Origin: Symbiodinium natans
Lineage: Eukaryota; Sar; Dinophyceae; Suessiales; Symbiodiniaceae
NCBI GenBank assembly: GCA_905221605.1
Contig: CAJNDS010001017.1
Coordinates: 1 to 41,626, forward strand
Direction: 5' to 3'
Length of the DNA: 41,626 nucleotides
The position numbers and the translations under genes were made by a program. Shown piece after piece: positions 27,301 to 34,707 of the stretch (positions are counted from its first letter, which is position 1; each line of letters starts with the position of its first letter). Below the pieces are notes generated by a model. It made no database searches. It worked only from the letters and a program-made list of their open reading frames with translations, and was not told the DNA's origin.

Positions 27301-28543
27301 AGCAGCAAGGCAGGCACTTGCTGTGTTCCGCATGCTTCAATCGGAGCTAGGGGCAGCCAAGCTGCAGCTCAGCATCAGGAAGTCAGCCTTTGTATGCTCG
27401 GATGGGTCTGCGGAAAAAGAGCTCCGTAACAGGAGAAAGGTCAAAGAGCCGCAGGTGCAAAGTCTTGTCAAAGACTTGGGGGCGGATTCGTCTGGAGGCA
27501 GAAGGAGGCGGGTAAAGACCTCAAACAGCCGCATCCAGAAAGCGGTCAAGAGGAGCGCCAAACTTCACCGGTTAGGGCTAGGCCAGAAAAAGCATGCGAT
27601 TCGCGCTTTTAAAACCAGCGCCTTTACGGCGGGCACCTGGGGGCATCAGGCCCAAGGGCTGTCTCCAAAGAGAATGAAGGTGGTGAGGGGAATGGCGGTG
27701 TCCCACTCCACCAGACTGGCGCTTGGTTCAGCGGATGTGGTCTTTGATATGGGCGAGTTTAATGTCCAAGACCCGGTTATCCGCATCGTTCTGGAACATT
27801 GGGACAGCCTAAGCCGATGCGTAGCCATCAATGGCCCGTGTGCGCCACGCATTCAACAAGCATGGGGGGTAACGTGGAAAAGACTTGCGCGAGCGGCTCA
27901 CCCCTGGAGACTAGCAGCTGGCCCGATTGCCGCTATGGTGTGCTATCTCCGCGACATGGGTTTTGAAGCTCCCGCCATGGAAGTATGGTCGAGGCCAGAC
28001 CTCACCATTAGACTCGAGTGGGGAAACGCCAGAACAGCACAGCAGGTGAAGGAGCAGCTGCGAGGAGCCATGTTGCGCGAGCGTTGGGGGCGAATTGCAA
28101 GCCAGCACGGCGGCGGAGGAGCCGAGCAAGGTTTAGACTGGACGACCCACAGGAGCCTGCTGAAAAAAGCCAAAGGGAACACTCTAAAGATAACAGGGCT
28201 ACGCATGGTCTGGCAAGGCGCTGTAGCCTTCAATGGACATGGAGGTGCCGCTTCTTCAAGGTTTCCTTCAACACGGGTTTCAAGGAAAGAAGGAGGGTGG
28301 TCAGGGTGCTTGGTAAGCGGGGCTGGGACTAGTCCTCTCAACCAGAAGCATTCTGGTGCATCCACCCTACTCCTCCACTCAGGGTCGGGGCCAATGTCGT
28401 GCGCTGCCCACGCAGGGCAAGTGTGGAGCGCATGCACAAAGGAGTTGGCCCCGAGAGCTGCCAACCAGTCTGGTTTGGCACGGATGGATCAGGAGGACCA
28501 CAGGCCTCCGATCCCAGGCTCAGAATGGCAACCTGGAGTTTAG
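24326..28543 (+). CDS. LINE F ORF2: endonuclease and reverse transcriptase
   Basis: The frame opens at a TTG; the first ATG is at 24488, a likelier start. The N-terminal 280 residues are low in recognisable motifs and contain a family II hairpin (24619-24638). APE endonuclease: SSNVTSW near 25184, LQETHL near 25255, GDWN near 25606, HRPHSS near 25780. RT: KAPGPDGW near 26609, motif A FIDLTTFYET, motif B GIMAGCPIAPALAK, motif C WLDD at 27254. The thumb keeps DLGADSSGGRRRR and GLSPKRMK. After MVWQGAV (about 28215) the true reading passes to the -1 frame, so residues beyond about 1300 are probably not real. The zinc knuckle of LINE A is degraded here. Confidence 0.85.
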   Translation: MEQPVFLPPQECNRLRRHWRPKQGGKETQGSQGPRLSPVVKYVLNRLDSACKTHMTTAHEEQAPVPTQGFGAHFCSTPNTLDSDRGATPLLLPADTEHEESFSFSTQEQPVCAEGSVSVNKWLSRSRRKTTPRKTALAFAKSESPVGLSGPKFFPASLLDDSDMTQTPATCTALVGTRLPSGHTGQKTRKKHALVEPRNRKQAKLWQKLEVQLDGQHAISAEAEETIIELADQAPQNEGLLEHWTLEQLFSCASRGPSVGVSPLKMALKDVQQQLSLPSKVPLQIRSSNVTSWRAEIVTWLDQLTEPVVCLQETHLIGDSRESAARKAARCGYELHGGSGSPGQGKGVLGGTGILVRKHWQARFLNHVSFEGGGFTAVAVRTRQAEIACFSVYLRSGVAYDSHPNAEILSRLMANIKAHSGHWFAIGDWNVAPEELLASNILSELQAYPIVTGQATCDSGNELDYCICSSKLRSISSIAADWTAPHRPHSSLILTCDTMGGQCKVFQLPAYGPVGEVAGCSRKMPCITHIKWMGREISDEVSLAFAALAQECSATVCPEETAVRGITLSLKHSRLLAPSQVYKYTDNHAKWQRLQVWANKTPQKIIKAEELEHLLSGLTDSEAQEINGDKQAKIESLLAGEDDIDTRKWIEDEASRALRAHARCDKERYKEWLDGAVQKGMRPLFRAMKSHESGLDRPFQTMEPMLRPYCRLAQWQPIWQGEYEPVPTVFPLLQVEAKREAELLPPLDPLAIMLRIKRLPLKAPGPDGWTIPFLKALPEKRVEDLTHFFHLVEKTGQAPHQWCTTQVTMLVKSVEIERPIALCHVAYKLWTQARYNLVAEWIARFELVAPWDAARPGQACLDISVRRVFLSEISRSRGLSRVSIFIDLTTFYETVEHELLIQQAKILGFPQVVLNIALQIYRGERLITSEGRVSHPIWASRGIMAGCPIAPALAKLALFPVCQKVYQANQIQSMDVWLDDISVDVEHREPQAAARQALAVFRMLQSELGAAKLQLSIRKSAFVCSDGSAEKELRNRRKVKEPQVQSLVKDLGADSSGGRRRRVKTSNSRIQKAVKRSAKLHRLGLGQKKHAIRAFKTSAFTAGTWGHQAQGLSPKRMKVVRGMAVSHSTRLALGSADVVFDMGEFNVQDPVIRIVLEHWDSLSRCVAINGPCAPRIQQAWGVTWKRLARAAHPWRLAAGPIAAMVCYLRDMGFEAPAMEVWSRPDLTIRLEWGNARTAQQVKEQLRGAMLRERWGRIASQHGGGGAEQGLDWTTHRSLLKKAKGNTLKITGLRMVWQGAVAFNGHGGAASSRFPSTRVSRKEGGWSGCLVSGAGTSPLNQKHSGASTLLLHSGSGPMSCAAHAGQVWSACTKELAPRAANQSGLARMDQEDHRPPIPGSEWQPGV
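24619..24638 (+). repeat. Family II hairpin inside ORF2
   Basis: TGAAG-A-GAG-TTT-CTC-CTTCA, perfectly paired apart from the bulge. It is read as EESFSF. Confidence 0.65.
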
Positions 28544-29772
28544 TTGCCATACAGCACAAGGATGGCCATCTGCCGGCATGCTGCTGGCAAGGCCCGGAGC
28601 CGGATCCGGCCTACAAGATTGTAGGGTTCGCGGTGGGGGTCCTTCAGGTAGGTTTCACGGTGAATGACGCAGAGTCAAAGGCACTTGATTTCCTTTTGGG
28701 CTTGTCCAACCAAAACAATATTGTTGCCTGCGATAGCAAAATTGCGCTCACTAGACTTAAAAACCCCAACGCCCATTACCTTTGGCCAAGTATCTGGACC
28801 GCAGGTCAGGATGACCGAAATAGATTGAAACCGGTCTGGACAAAAGGGCACTTAACCAAAGAAGAGCACGCAGCCAGACATGGCACCGGCTCCTCATGGG
28901 CCTGGGAAGCCAACAGACATGCAGACTGGCTGTGCGGTCAAAAGGCCAATGAGATTTTGTCACAAGAGCATGTGGCAAACGTCAGGCAAATTGACAGCAC
29001 TGCACGAGAGGTCTCCACTTTCTTAGGAAAGCGAGCTGAGTTCCTCCTCGCCAACTGCCCGCTGCCCTCAGCAAATGAGGTCAAATTTGAGAGGAAGGCC
29101 AAGGCCAAGGCCGAGCTTTCCTCCAAAAAAGGACCCAATAAAAAACAGCTTCTTTTGCATGCAGTCAAGGAGGCCAATCCTCAGACCATGCACAATTGGA
29201 AAATCTCTAGCGGAGAAAGCACCAACAACCTGTGCATAAAGTGCGAAGGGTGCGGGCTTTACGTGCAACAAGTCGATCCGCATGAGGTGGTAGAGCACGT
29301 TCTTCAGTTCCCGTGCCAGAGTCTGCCTGTGCCCACCTCGACTCCGTGGGGCTTTCATGTGTCTCACCACATGATCAACCTTGGAGAGTCAGTGGTATGC
29401 AAAAAGTGTGGAGTTTTCCAAGCTGTCAGAATCCTAAAGGCCAAACCGGGATGTCAAGGCAGGTGCAGTCAGGTCTGCAAGAAGCCTAACAGCAAATTCC
29501 AAGAAGCCCAAAAAAGAAGCCTAGACCCCAAGGCTGGCGTGAAAGCCTTCTTCGGCTTGAGGCAGAGTTGCTCGCCACATCCCGCAGCCGTTGTGCCTTC
29601 AAACACTAGTGTATGTGAAGCAGTGGCAGGTAGCAGCACAGGAGAGTTTCTCCCTCAGATTCCTCCCCTGCCTCCCCAGACCACCCCCGCTTTTCCCAAG
29701 TCTAAAGCTAAAATTAAAGCCAAAGCAAAAAAGGATGGCCTGACACAAACCGCTCTCTCTTTTAGGAAGTGA
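28333..29772 (+). CDS. LINE F ORF2 continued: RNase H and C-terminal zinc domain
   Basis: Frame 1 downstream of the TAG at 28330. Similarity to LINE A begins at once (FWCIHPTPPLRVGAN with VWHPKPPEHLLGL). RNase H: VWFGTDGSGGP (about 28467), Glu in NDAESKAL, Asp in ACDSKIAL, and EANRHADWL. After a Lys-rich linker comes the domain shared with LINE A: CEGCGLYVQQ, HVSHHMINLG, VVCKKCG, then further Cys (GCQGRC, QVCKK). A family II hairpin at 29641-29654 is read as GEFLPQ. It ends TGA 29770, three bases before the ORF3 ATG and in the same frame. Confidence 0.82.
   Translation, partial: SSQPEAFWCIHPTPPLRVGANVVRCPRRASVERMHKGVGPESCQPVWFGTDGSGGPQASDPRLRMATWSLVAIQHKDGHLPACCWQGPEPDPAYKIVGFAVGVLQVGFTVNDAESKALDFLLGLSNQNNIVACDSKIALTRLKNPNAHYLWPSIWTAGQDDRNRLKPVWTKGHLTKEEHAARHGTGSSWAWEANRHADWLCGQKANEILSQEHVANVRQIDSTAREVSTFLGKRAEFLLANCPLPSANEVKFERKAKAKAELSSKKGPNKKQLLLHAVKEANPQTMHNWKISSGESTNNLCIKCEGCGLYVQQVDPHEVVEHVLQFPCQSLPVPTSTPWGFHVSHHMINLGESVVCKKCGVFQAVRILKAKPGCQGRCSQVCKKPNSKFQEAQKRSLDPKAGVKAFFGLRQSCSPHPAAVVPSNTSVCEAVAGSSTGEFLPQIPPLPPQTTPAFPKSKAKIKAKAKKDGLTQTALSFRK
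29641..29654 (+). repeat. Family II hairpin near the ORF2 C-terminus
   Basis: GG-AGAG-TTT-CTC-CC, in frame. A related one in ORF3 is at 30247-30266 (GAGG...CCTC around TGAG-GAT-CTC). Confidence 0.5.
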
Positions 29773-29775
29773 GCT

Positions 29776-30936
29776 ATGGGAAAAGGATGGAATAAAGGAC
29801 ACGGCAAATCCAAAGGCCTCAAAGGCAAGCAATCAAGATTGCCACGAGAAGAGCTGGATGCAGCAAGGGAGGTGAACATGGAAAGAAGCGCGCGAGATCT
29901 CCCTACAAAAAGCCCTGGTTCGATCTCCAGGAGTAAAGCAAGGAGCCATGCTAGGCATCTTTCCTTAGCGGAAAGCGATGCGCGTTTCCGGGCGAACTCA
30001 ACACCACGCCCTACACCACCTGCTCCTCCGCCAAGCAGGCGAGCCCAGGCGGAAGACGTGCCCGAAGCTCCTTCGGATGCAACCAAGGATTGGCGCTCCG
30101 AACAGCTTTCCCCCTGGGAACGAAGGGTCAAGTTAAGAAGCTCCTCAGATTCAAGCGGGCACAGAAGGGAAGAGGTTCTCTCCCGAAACGCGGCTCCTCT
30201 GCCAAACTCCTCCTCATCGAACCCTGGGCGCCCTGATGCCCACGCGGAGGTTGAGGATCTCACCTCTCTTCATGACCCCGCCAGCTCTCCCGAGAGCTCA
30301 GGGTGGCCCCTGGACAACAAAGCATCCAATGAAGGATCAATAGTCCTCCGTGAAGCAAACCATCAGACAGATAGAGCGGCTAGTTCTGGAAGAGACGACG
30401 CAGTGGCAGAAGCCGAGCGTCGGAGTGCTGACCCACAGGCAGCCGCGTTCCACTTTCAAGGCCAGTGGAAGGCACACCGCGGCAAGCCAAAGGAACCTCT
30501 GCACTATCTTCCTGTCAACCTAGTCATGGTCCATGACATCACCCACAGCCTCCATGTCCGGGACACCATGGATCTGACTATGCTCATGTTCGGCCGAACG
30601 CGAGTAGCCTATGTAGCCGAATCGGCTCCCCTGGTGTGGAAATTTTCGGATGAAAGCCAAGCCGAAGAGGAGCGCATCAGTAACATCTTTCCCCGTTTAA
30701 CGGCGAAGGTCTACTGGTATGGTATGGGCTCGTGCGAATCCGCCTGCTATGGAGGGGTGGAGAGCAGGTGTTTCCATTTTACATGTCGCTGCAAGAGCGG
30801 TGTGTTCCAGGGGTTGAGGTTCTCACCCGATTCGGCGCTGGAAGCCAGAGTTGCTTCCAGTTCTTGTGCTACATGGCCATCATTTTGGCCTCTCTTCGAG
30901 CTGCAGGGTGGACCCTCCGCGATTTGGGACCACTAA
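29776..30936 (+). CDS. LINE F ORF3, N-terminal part and kinase-like N-lobe
   Basis: ATG 29776 follows the ORF2 TGA by three bases in the same frame, so readthrough or reinitiation is possible. Residues 1-245 are basic, then Ser/Pro/Arg-rich and probably disordered. From about 250 a folded region begins: LMFGRTRVAYVAE (a beta-hairpin, aligned with AGRTRRGYALD of LINE A), VWKF (beta3-like Lys), EEERISNIF (alphaC-like Glu), KVYWYG. The reading then passes to frame 3 near 30725; the residues after GMG are out of frame. It continues in the next entry. Confidence 0.65.
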   Translation: MGKGWNKGHGKSKGLKGKQSRLPREELDAAREVNMERSARDLPTKSPGSISRSKARSHARHLSLAESDARFRANSTPRPTPPAPPPSRRAQAEDVPEAPSDATKDWRSEQLSPWERRVKLRSSSDSSGHRREEVLSRNAAPLPNSSSSNPGRPDAHAEVEDLTSLHDPASSPESSGWPLDNKASNEGSIVLREANHQTDRAASSGRDDAVAEAERRSADPQAAAFHFQGQWKAHRGKPKEPLHYLPVNLVMVHDITHSLHVRDTMDLTMLMFGRTRVAYVAESAPLVWKFSDESQAEEERISNIFPRLTAKVYWYGMGSCESACYGGVESRCFHFTCRCKSGVFQGLRFSPDSALEARVASSSCATWPSFWPLFELQGGPSAIWDH

Positions 30937-31235
30937 ATGTAGCTGTGAGTCGTACCACGGCGAATTCCCCCCATCCGAGGCTCATTTTCTTCGACACGAA
31001 TGAATGGACATGGGAGGGAAAGGAAGCCAAACACAGCTGGACAGGCTTTTGGTCGCTTGTGGCGGATTTCAGCCCTTCACGCCAAGGCTGGCTGCGCGAC
31101 AAGCTCAGACACGTTGGCTTGTACCCAAGGTGGTGCGCGGAAACGTTGTTAATGGAGTGTCAGCCTTTCTGGAGCCATCTCAGCGAACAGGGCATTATCG
31201 ACTCGGGAGGGCCCTGTTTCAGTGATCTGCGATGA
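30732..31235 (+). CDS. LINE F ORF3, kinase-like C-lobe
   Basis: The true frame after the break (the opening codon is GTG, not a start). FPFYMSLQERC looks like beta5 and hinge. CFQFLCYMAIILASLRAAG is an alphaE-like helix. WTLRDLGPLNVAV carries the Asp and, five residues on, the Asn of a kinase catalytic loop. LIFFDTNEW carries the DFG-type Asp. The C-terminal part (CAETLLMECQPFWSHLSEQGIID) aligns with LINE A (ASALWMACVGNVGPFAQHLLDAGIA). All five key polar positions are present in both LINEs. It ends about 190 bp before the 3' hairpins. Activity and substrate are unknown. Confidence 0.65.
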   Translation: MRIRLLWRGGEQVFPFYMSLQERCVPGVEVLTRFGAGSQSCFQFLCYMAIILASLRAAGWTLRDLGPLNVAVSRTTANSPHPRLIFFDTNEWTWEGKEAKHSWTGFWSLVADFSPSRQGWLRDKLRHVGLYPRWCAETLLMECQPFWSHLSEQGIIDSGGPCFSDLR

Positions 31236-31423
31236 GCCAGAAGGTGAGTTTCCCCCTGTGCTGCGGCGAGAATCTTGTCAAGTCTGTAAAGACTCTGAGG
31301 GATGGTGAGGTTCTCCCAGCCCGTAGCTCTTTCCGTAACATCTCCGGATGCCTTCACAAGCACGGCCGTGTTTAGCAGGCCAAGGCATTCCCGAGAGTAG
31401 TTGTTCTCACTGTTTCACCTTAA
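31236..31423 (+). other. LINE F 3' UTR
   Basis: Family II-like hairpins at about 31240-31256 (degenerate) and 31303-31317 (GG-TGAG-GTT-CTC-CC). CGGCCGTGTTTAGCAGGCC is shared with units D and E. Confidence 0.6.
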
Positions 31424-31480
31424 CTTCCGGGACTTTGGTTCCGAAGAGCCTAATTGGCTAGCGACGTCGCCCGCTCTCGA
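31424..31480 (+). other. Type II 3'-end structure (LINE F)
   Basis: CTTC-C-GGGAC-TTTG-GTTCC-GAAG, then AGCC-TAAT-TGGCT. The G-T pair and loop change relative to D and E keep the stem. Confidence 0.72.
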
Positions 31481-31493
31481 GTAAAATTCACCT
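31481..31493 (+). repeat. Junction repeat 7 (GTAAAATTCACCT)
   Basis: Right border of the array. The copia LTR continues directly with GTAGTGTTTGCCC. Confidence 0.85.
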
Positions 31494-32060
31494 GTAGTGT
31501 TTGCCCAGTTGGTGCCATGTGGTGTTTGACCATACAGAGAGAAGCATGAGAGTTTTTCTGCTGCATGACTTGGCATGAGCATGTTTGGTTTGCCCAAAGT
31601 CCCTAAAGCATGTTTGGGTTGACTGCGACACATGTCTTGTCTTGTTGGCATGGCCTAGGATGAGTTTTGAGGCACTTGGAACTGCTTGAGAGCAGTAGTG
31701 AAGAAGTGCGTGTCAGAACTCTGAGGTTCTGTCTTGTTGCAACTCACTCCGTGTCCCCGCCACTTCGTTCGTTGCCGTTGGACGTGTAGGATGGGAGTAG
31801 GAGTGCAGAGTGGACTCTGAAGCTTCGCTGTTTTGCTGTTCGGAAGTGACCTGAAGTCCCCGAGGTGTAGACCAAAGCAGTTGCATTGTTCTTTTGCTTT
31901 ACCTCCTTTGTAGAACAAAGTTGAGATGGAATTCGTAGCTTTTGGAGCCCTTAGCTCTTGGAGAGAGCTTGCTGCAAGAACTGAAGCTTGCTGAACACTT
32001 TGGTGTTTGGCTCAAGTGCGAAGTGAAAAAGAGACTGCTGCGCGAGCTCTGCTTTTCACA
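31494..32060 (+). repeat. Copia 3' LTR, remainder
   Basis: Matches 167-709, with TTGGTG added near 31508 and about 19 bp added near 31776. It ends TTTTCACA and is followed by GAAAG. Confidence 0.88.
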
Positions 32061-32065
32061 GAAAG
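32061..32065. other. Copia target site duplication, right copy
   Basis: GAAAG, matching 146-150. Confidence 0.8.
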
Positions 32066-32269
32066 GAAAAAAAACACATTTTTCATGGTTTTCAAAAACA
32101 AAAATCCAAATTTCTGAAAATATGCAGCTTTCAGAAATTCGTCTGGGTAATTCCGGCTAGACCACTGCAGAGAGCTGAACAACAACCCAGCCGCCTGCAA
32201 ACAATGAAAATTAACTCAAAAACCTTGAAAAGTGCTGAAACTTGCATTTTGGAAAATTGAAAAAATTGC

Positions 32270-32520
32270 CAGAGAGTGCTTCGCACCAAGTGCTTGCGTG
32301 TCAGAGTGACAGTGTCTGTGAGTGTGAGGATGAGAGTGAGAGCGAGAGCGAGAGTGAAAGTGAGAAAGTGAGAGAGAGAGAGTGAGAGAGGGTGAGAAAA
32401 GGACGACGGAGTGAGAGAAAGTGCAGTGACGGGCAGCGGAGGAGTGGTGCTGCCAACGCCGCGTTTTGAACAGTGCGTGCATTGGCATAGGTCGTGTTTG
32501 AACACTTGTAACAATGTTCA
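32270..32520 (-). repeat. Inverted repeat arm 1 with GAGAGT tract
   Basis: Its reverse complement matches about 40183-40450 in order: ACATTGTTACAAGTG, ACGACCT, CACTGTTCAAA(A)CGCGGCGTT, TCCTCCGCT, then a CTCACT-type tract. It flanks the second copia on the left. Confidence 0.65.
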
Positions 32521-32669
32521 ATTTGAAAGATGAGCGTTTGGAAAAAACCTAAATGAAAAACTGGTCGGTCTTGGGATCTGGCCACCCAGTCTGTGGCGTG
32601 GGGATCCCTGTAATAGTAGGGTCCCAAGTCCCCATGGTCACAAAATGCATTTGGAAAAATAGCTGAGGC

Positions 32670-32790
32670 ACAACGCCACAACAGGCCACAAACGTGTGTT
32701 TATATCAGGCCACAAACGTGTGTTTTGAGGCCACGTCAGGGCACAACAGGCCACAAAACGTGCAGTTTTCAGGCCACGTTAGCAAACCCA
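32670..32790 (+). repeat. CAGGCCACAAACGTG short repeats
   Basis: Four or five spaced copies. The reverse complement CACGTTTGTGGCCTG occurs once at about 33137. Confidence 0.6.
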
Positions 32791-33711
32791 AGTCCATGCA
32801 CATTTACAGAAAGATGGCTTTAGTTTTCAGAGGGTGATTGCGGCAGTTGTCGTCTTAGACTGCTCTGCACGCACTTTTAACAGAGTGTTCAATTTCCTAC
32901 CGTTTCACACACCATGTATGGGCTTAAGGGGTAGAACGTTCAACACAAGCCGCCCATCTACAGGGGAGACAGAATTGCTTAGATTTTTTAACTCCAGATT
33001 TGGAGTTGCGTAACTGGCAAACATGTGTACAGTGCAGGAACGACTTGGTCTTCTGGGAATTGCTAAAAATCAAGCTCCCAAAAAACAATCTTAAAACCAA
33101 AGCCTCAAAACCCACACTGTCTTGCTTTGTTGCAACACGTTTGTGGCCTGTTGTGGCCTTGCACTGCATGATGCCCAGTCGCCTTGAAGAAAGTCCTTGC
33201 CAATTCAGAGAACAGATAAGAAGTCGCCAAACAACACGCTGCACAGCCGTTCAGTCTTGTGCTGTGCAAGCGTGATTGTCCACCTTGGTGCGGTAGGCAT
33301 GCATGTGCAAACTAAATTTGGCCTCAAAACGAATTTCAGCCGATTGTATCTTACAGACGCGTGAGAGGCAAGGACCCTGGGTAATGGTGCAAGATTCAGG
33401 CTTACTTGGCTCATGCAGGTCCAGGGAAAACACTGTGTCTCTGGCAACTTCTGCGCAGACGTTTGCCCTTGGTTTGTGTGAAAAATCATGCACAGGTAGC
33501 ATTCGTTTCGTCACGTCTTGTATCTTGTGTTTTGTTCTTGCCAGAAGCTGAGCAGTGATTTGGAAATGTGGTTCATGAGTTTTACACTTGGAGCCAAATG
33601 GCTGAGACTGGGCTTGCTTTGACTCAAGGAAAAAGAAAGCGAGCGAATCTGCTTTTCACAGCAATTCTGGCTTCGCGTGCGTGGACCTTCCCTGTGCACG
33701 TTTCTCTCATG

Positions 33712-34197
33712 TCAATTTCTTCCACTAGAAAGCTGCCTGCGGAGATCGTGGTTCTCAGGTTTCCGCTTTGAACGCTTGTCTGTGGGCTTCGACTGTAAGC
33801 GCGAGATGAGATAAGCCGAATAATAGAAGAATTTGCGGCTCCAAAATTGGGGCCGCCAGGTGGTCCCAATTTGGAGTCGCGGTTTCACAACCCCCAAATT
33901 TAATTTCAAATGGTATAAAACCTTGGCGCTTCCTCTGCGAACGATGGCAATGTACCGGACATCCAACTCAACGTCCATGCCAGCTTCTCCAAGAATGAGC
34001 TCTTCGTTCATTCTGTCAATGATTGGGTGAAAGCCACTTGCGAAAGTTGCAAAACAGCTTCCAACAGTGCGATGATCCGCGCCAAGTATGATCTGGCTGA
34101 GATTGATCGGTGATAAGAAAAGCCAAAGGGCACCAATTAACGACCGCAGAGCGAACTTCTTGTTGAAGAGGTCCTGGCCATTGGCAGTGTCTGTCAC
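33712..34197 (-). CDS. Hypothetical ORF, 161 residues
   Basis: The longest ORF of this interval, on the minus strand. It has a hydrophobic segment (LIGALWLFLSPINLSQIIL, residues about 19-37), a mixed alpha/beta-looking middle and a basic C-terminus. I recognise no family. It could be an exon of a host gene, part of an old element, or chance. Its composition is less repetitive than the flanks, which is the only support. Confidence 0.2.
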   Translation of the reverse strand: MTDTANGQDLFNKKFALRSLIGALWLFLSPINLSQIILGADHRTVGSCFATFASGFHPIIDRMNEELILGEAGMDVELDVRYIAIVRRGSAKVLYHLKLNLGVVKPRLQIGTTWRPQFWSRKFFYYSAYLISRLQSKPTDKRSKRKPENHDLRRQLSSGRN

Positions 34198-34707
34198 ACT
34201 GACAGCGCAAAGGCATACAAGAAGTGCCTTGCTTGTACAATGGAGCTTTGGGCGGCCCTTCCTCTCACTTGAAGCTGGTGCGCAGCAATGCTTCGGTTAG
34301 CTGCTGCTGTTGGGTTGCTGTTTGGCTTGCAACTCTTCCTTAAGCTTCTGTGGCCAATGCCAGCCTCGCTTCAAAGTTTGCTCTTTCAAGTCGTCCAGAA
34401 CCTTGACGAATCGTAACGCTCTGCTTCCTTGCTTCTTCTTTTACAGGATGCTCTTGGCGAACCGTAACTTTCTGCTTCTTTACCTTCTTCTTGCAAGGCT
34501 GCAAGACGTTCTCGATAAATCTTAACTTCTTGCTTTCTTTCGAATTTCCTCCGGTGATAACGCCCACCGGAAAACGAATCTCCTTCTTTCCAACTCGTTA
34601 GCTGGGCTGCCAGCCCGTTGGCTAGGCTTTCCTCTTCCCTGGATCCACTTCTTCAGCTGCTGGCCTTTGCCAACAGCTCCGCGACCATAAAAATTTAAAG
34701 GCTGGTG
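34198..34707. other. No gene seen
   Basis: Repeated CTTCTTTT/CTTGC runs. It may be the 5' UTR or LTR of the second copia, but no LTR pair was found. Confidence 0.4.

Larger units (their letters stand above)
22684..31480 (+). mobile_element. Unit F: full-length LINE with three ORFs, 3'-end type II
   Basis: 8.8 kb from GGCTCAAG to the type II 3' hairpins. Order: a 5' UTR with family II hairpins, ORF1 (23257-24204), ORF2 (24326-29772), ORF3 (29776-31235), 3' UTR. ORF2 has a frame break near 28200 plus a TAG at 28330, and ORF3 a frame break near 30725, so this copy is probably dead. It shares domain order with LINE A, but the proteins are widely diverged. Confidence 0.87.
151..32060 (+). mobile_element. 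Ty1/copia LTR retrotransposon, interrupted in its 3' LTR
   Basis: Seen: LTRs with TG...CA ends, a PBS right after the 5' LTR, gag with a CCHC knuckle, protease DSGA, integrase before RT (the copia order), RT with YVDD, RNase H, a polypurine tract, and a GAAAG duplication at both outer ends. The 3' LTR is split: its first 16 bp are at 7467-7482 and the rest is at 31494-32060. Between them lie six non-LTR units. Without that insert the element would be about 7.9 kb. The LTRs differ by only about seven substitutions plus a few indels (6 bp and about 19 bp extra in the 3' copy), so insertion was fairly recent. The coding region has two frame breaks in integrase. Confidence 0.88.
32066..33700. other. 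Low-complexity non-coding DNA
   Basis: AT-rich at the left, then the inverted repeat arm (32270-32520) and CAGGCCACAAACGTG repeats (32670-32790). The rest has no ORF I would support. Confidence 0.5.

Noticed and set aside
28300-28330. GGTAAG at about 28312 as an intron donor in LINE F
   Set aside because: No matching acceptor that restores the frame was evident, and retroelement RNA should be intron-free. A frame break plus a stop is simpler.
21434-31493. Junction 13-mers as part of each element's own 3' end rather than target duplications
   Set aside because: The left border copy at 7470 belongs to the copia LTR and the right border runs on into the LTR, so the sequence existed before the insertions. 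An element-encoded copy matching the target remains possible.
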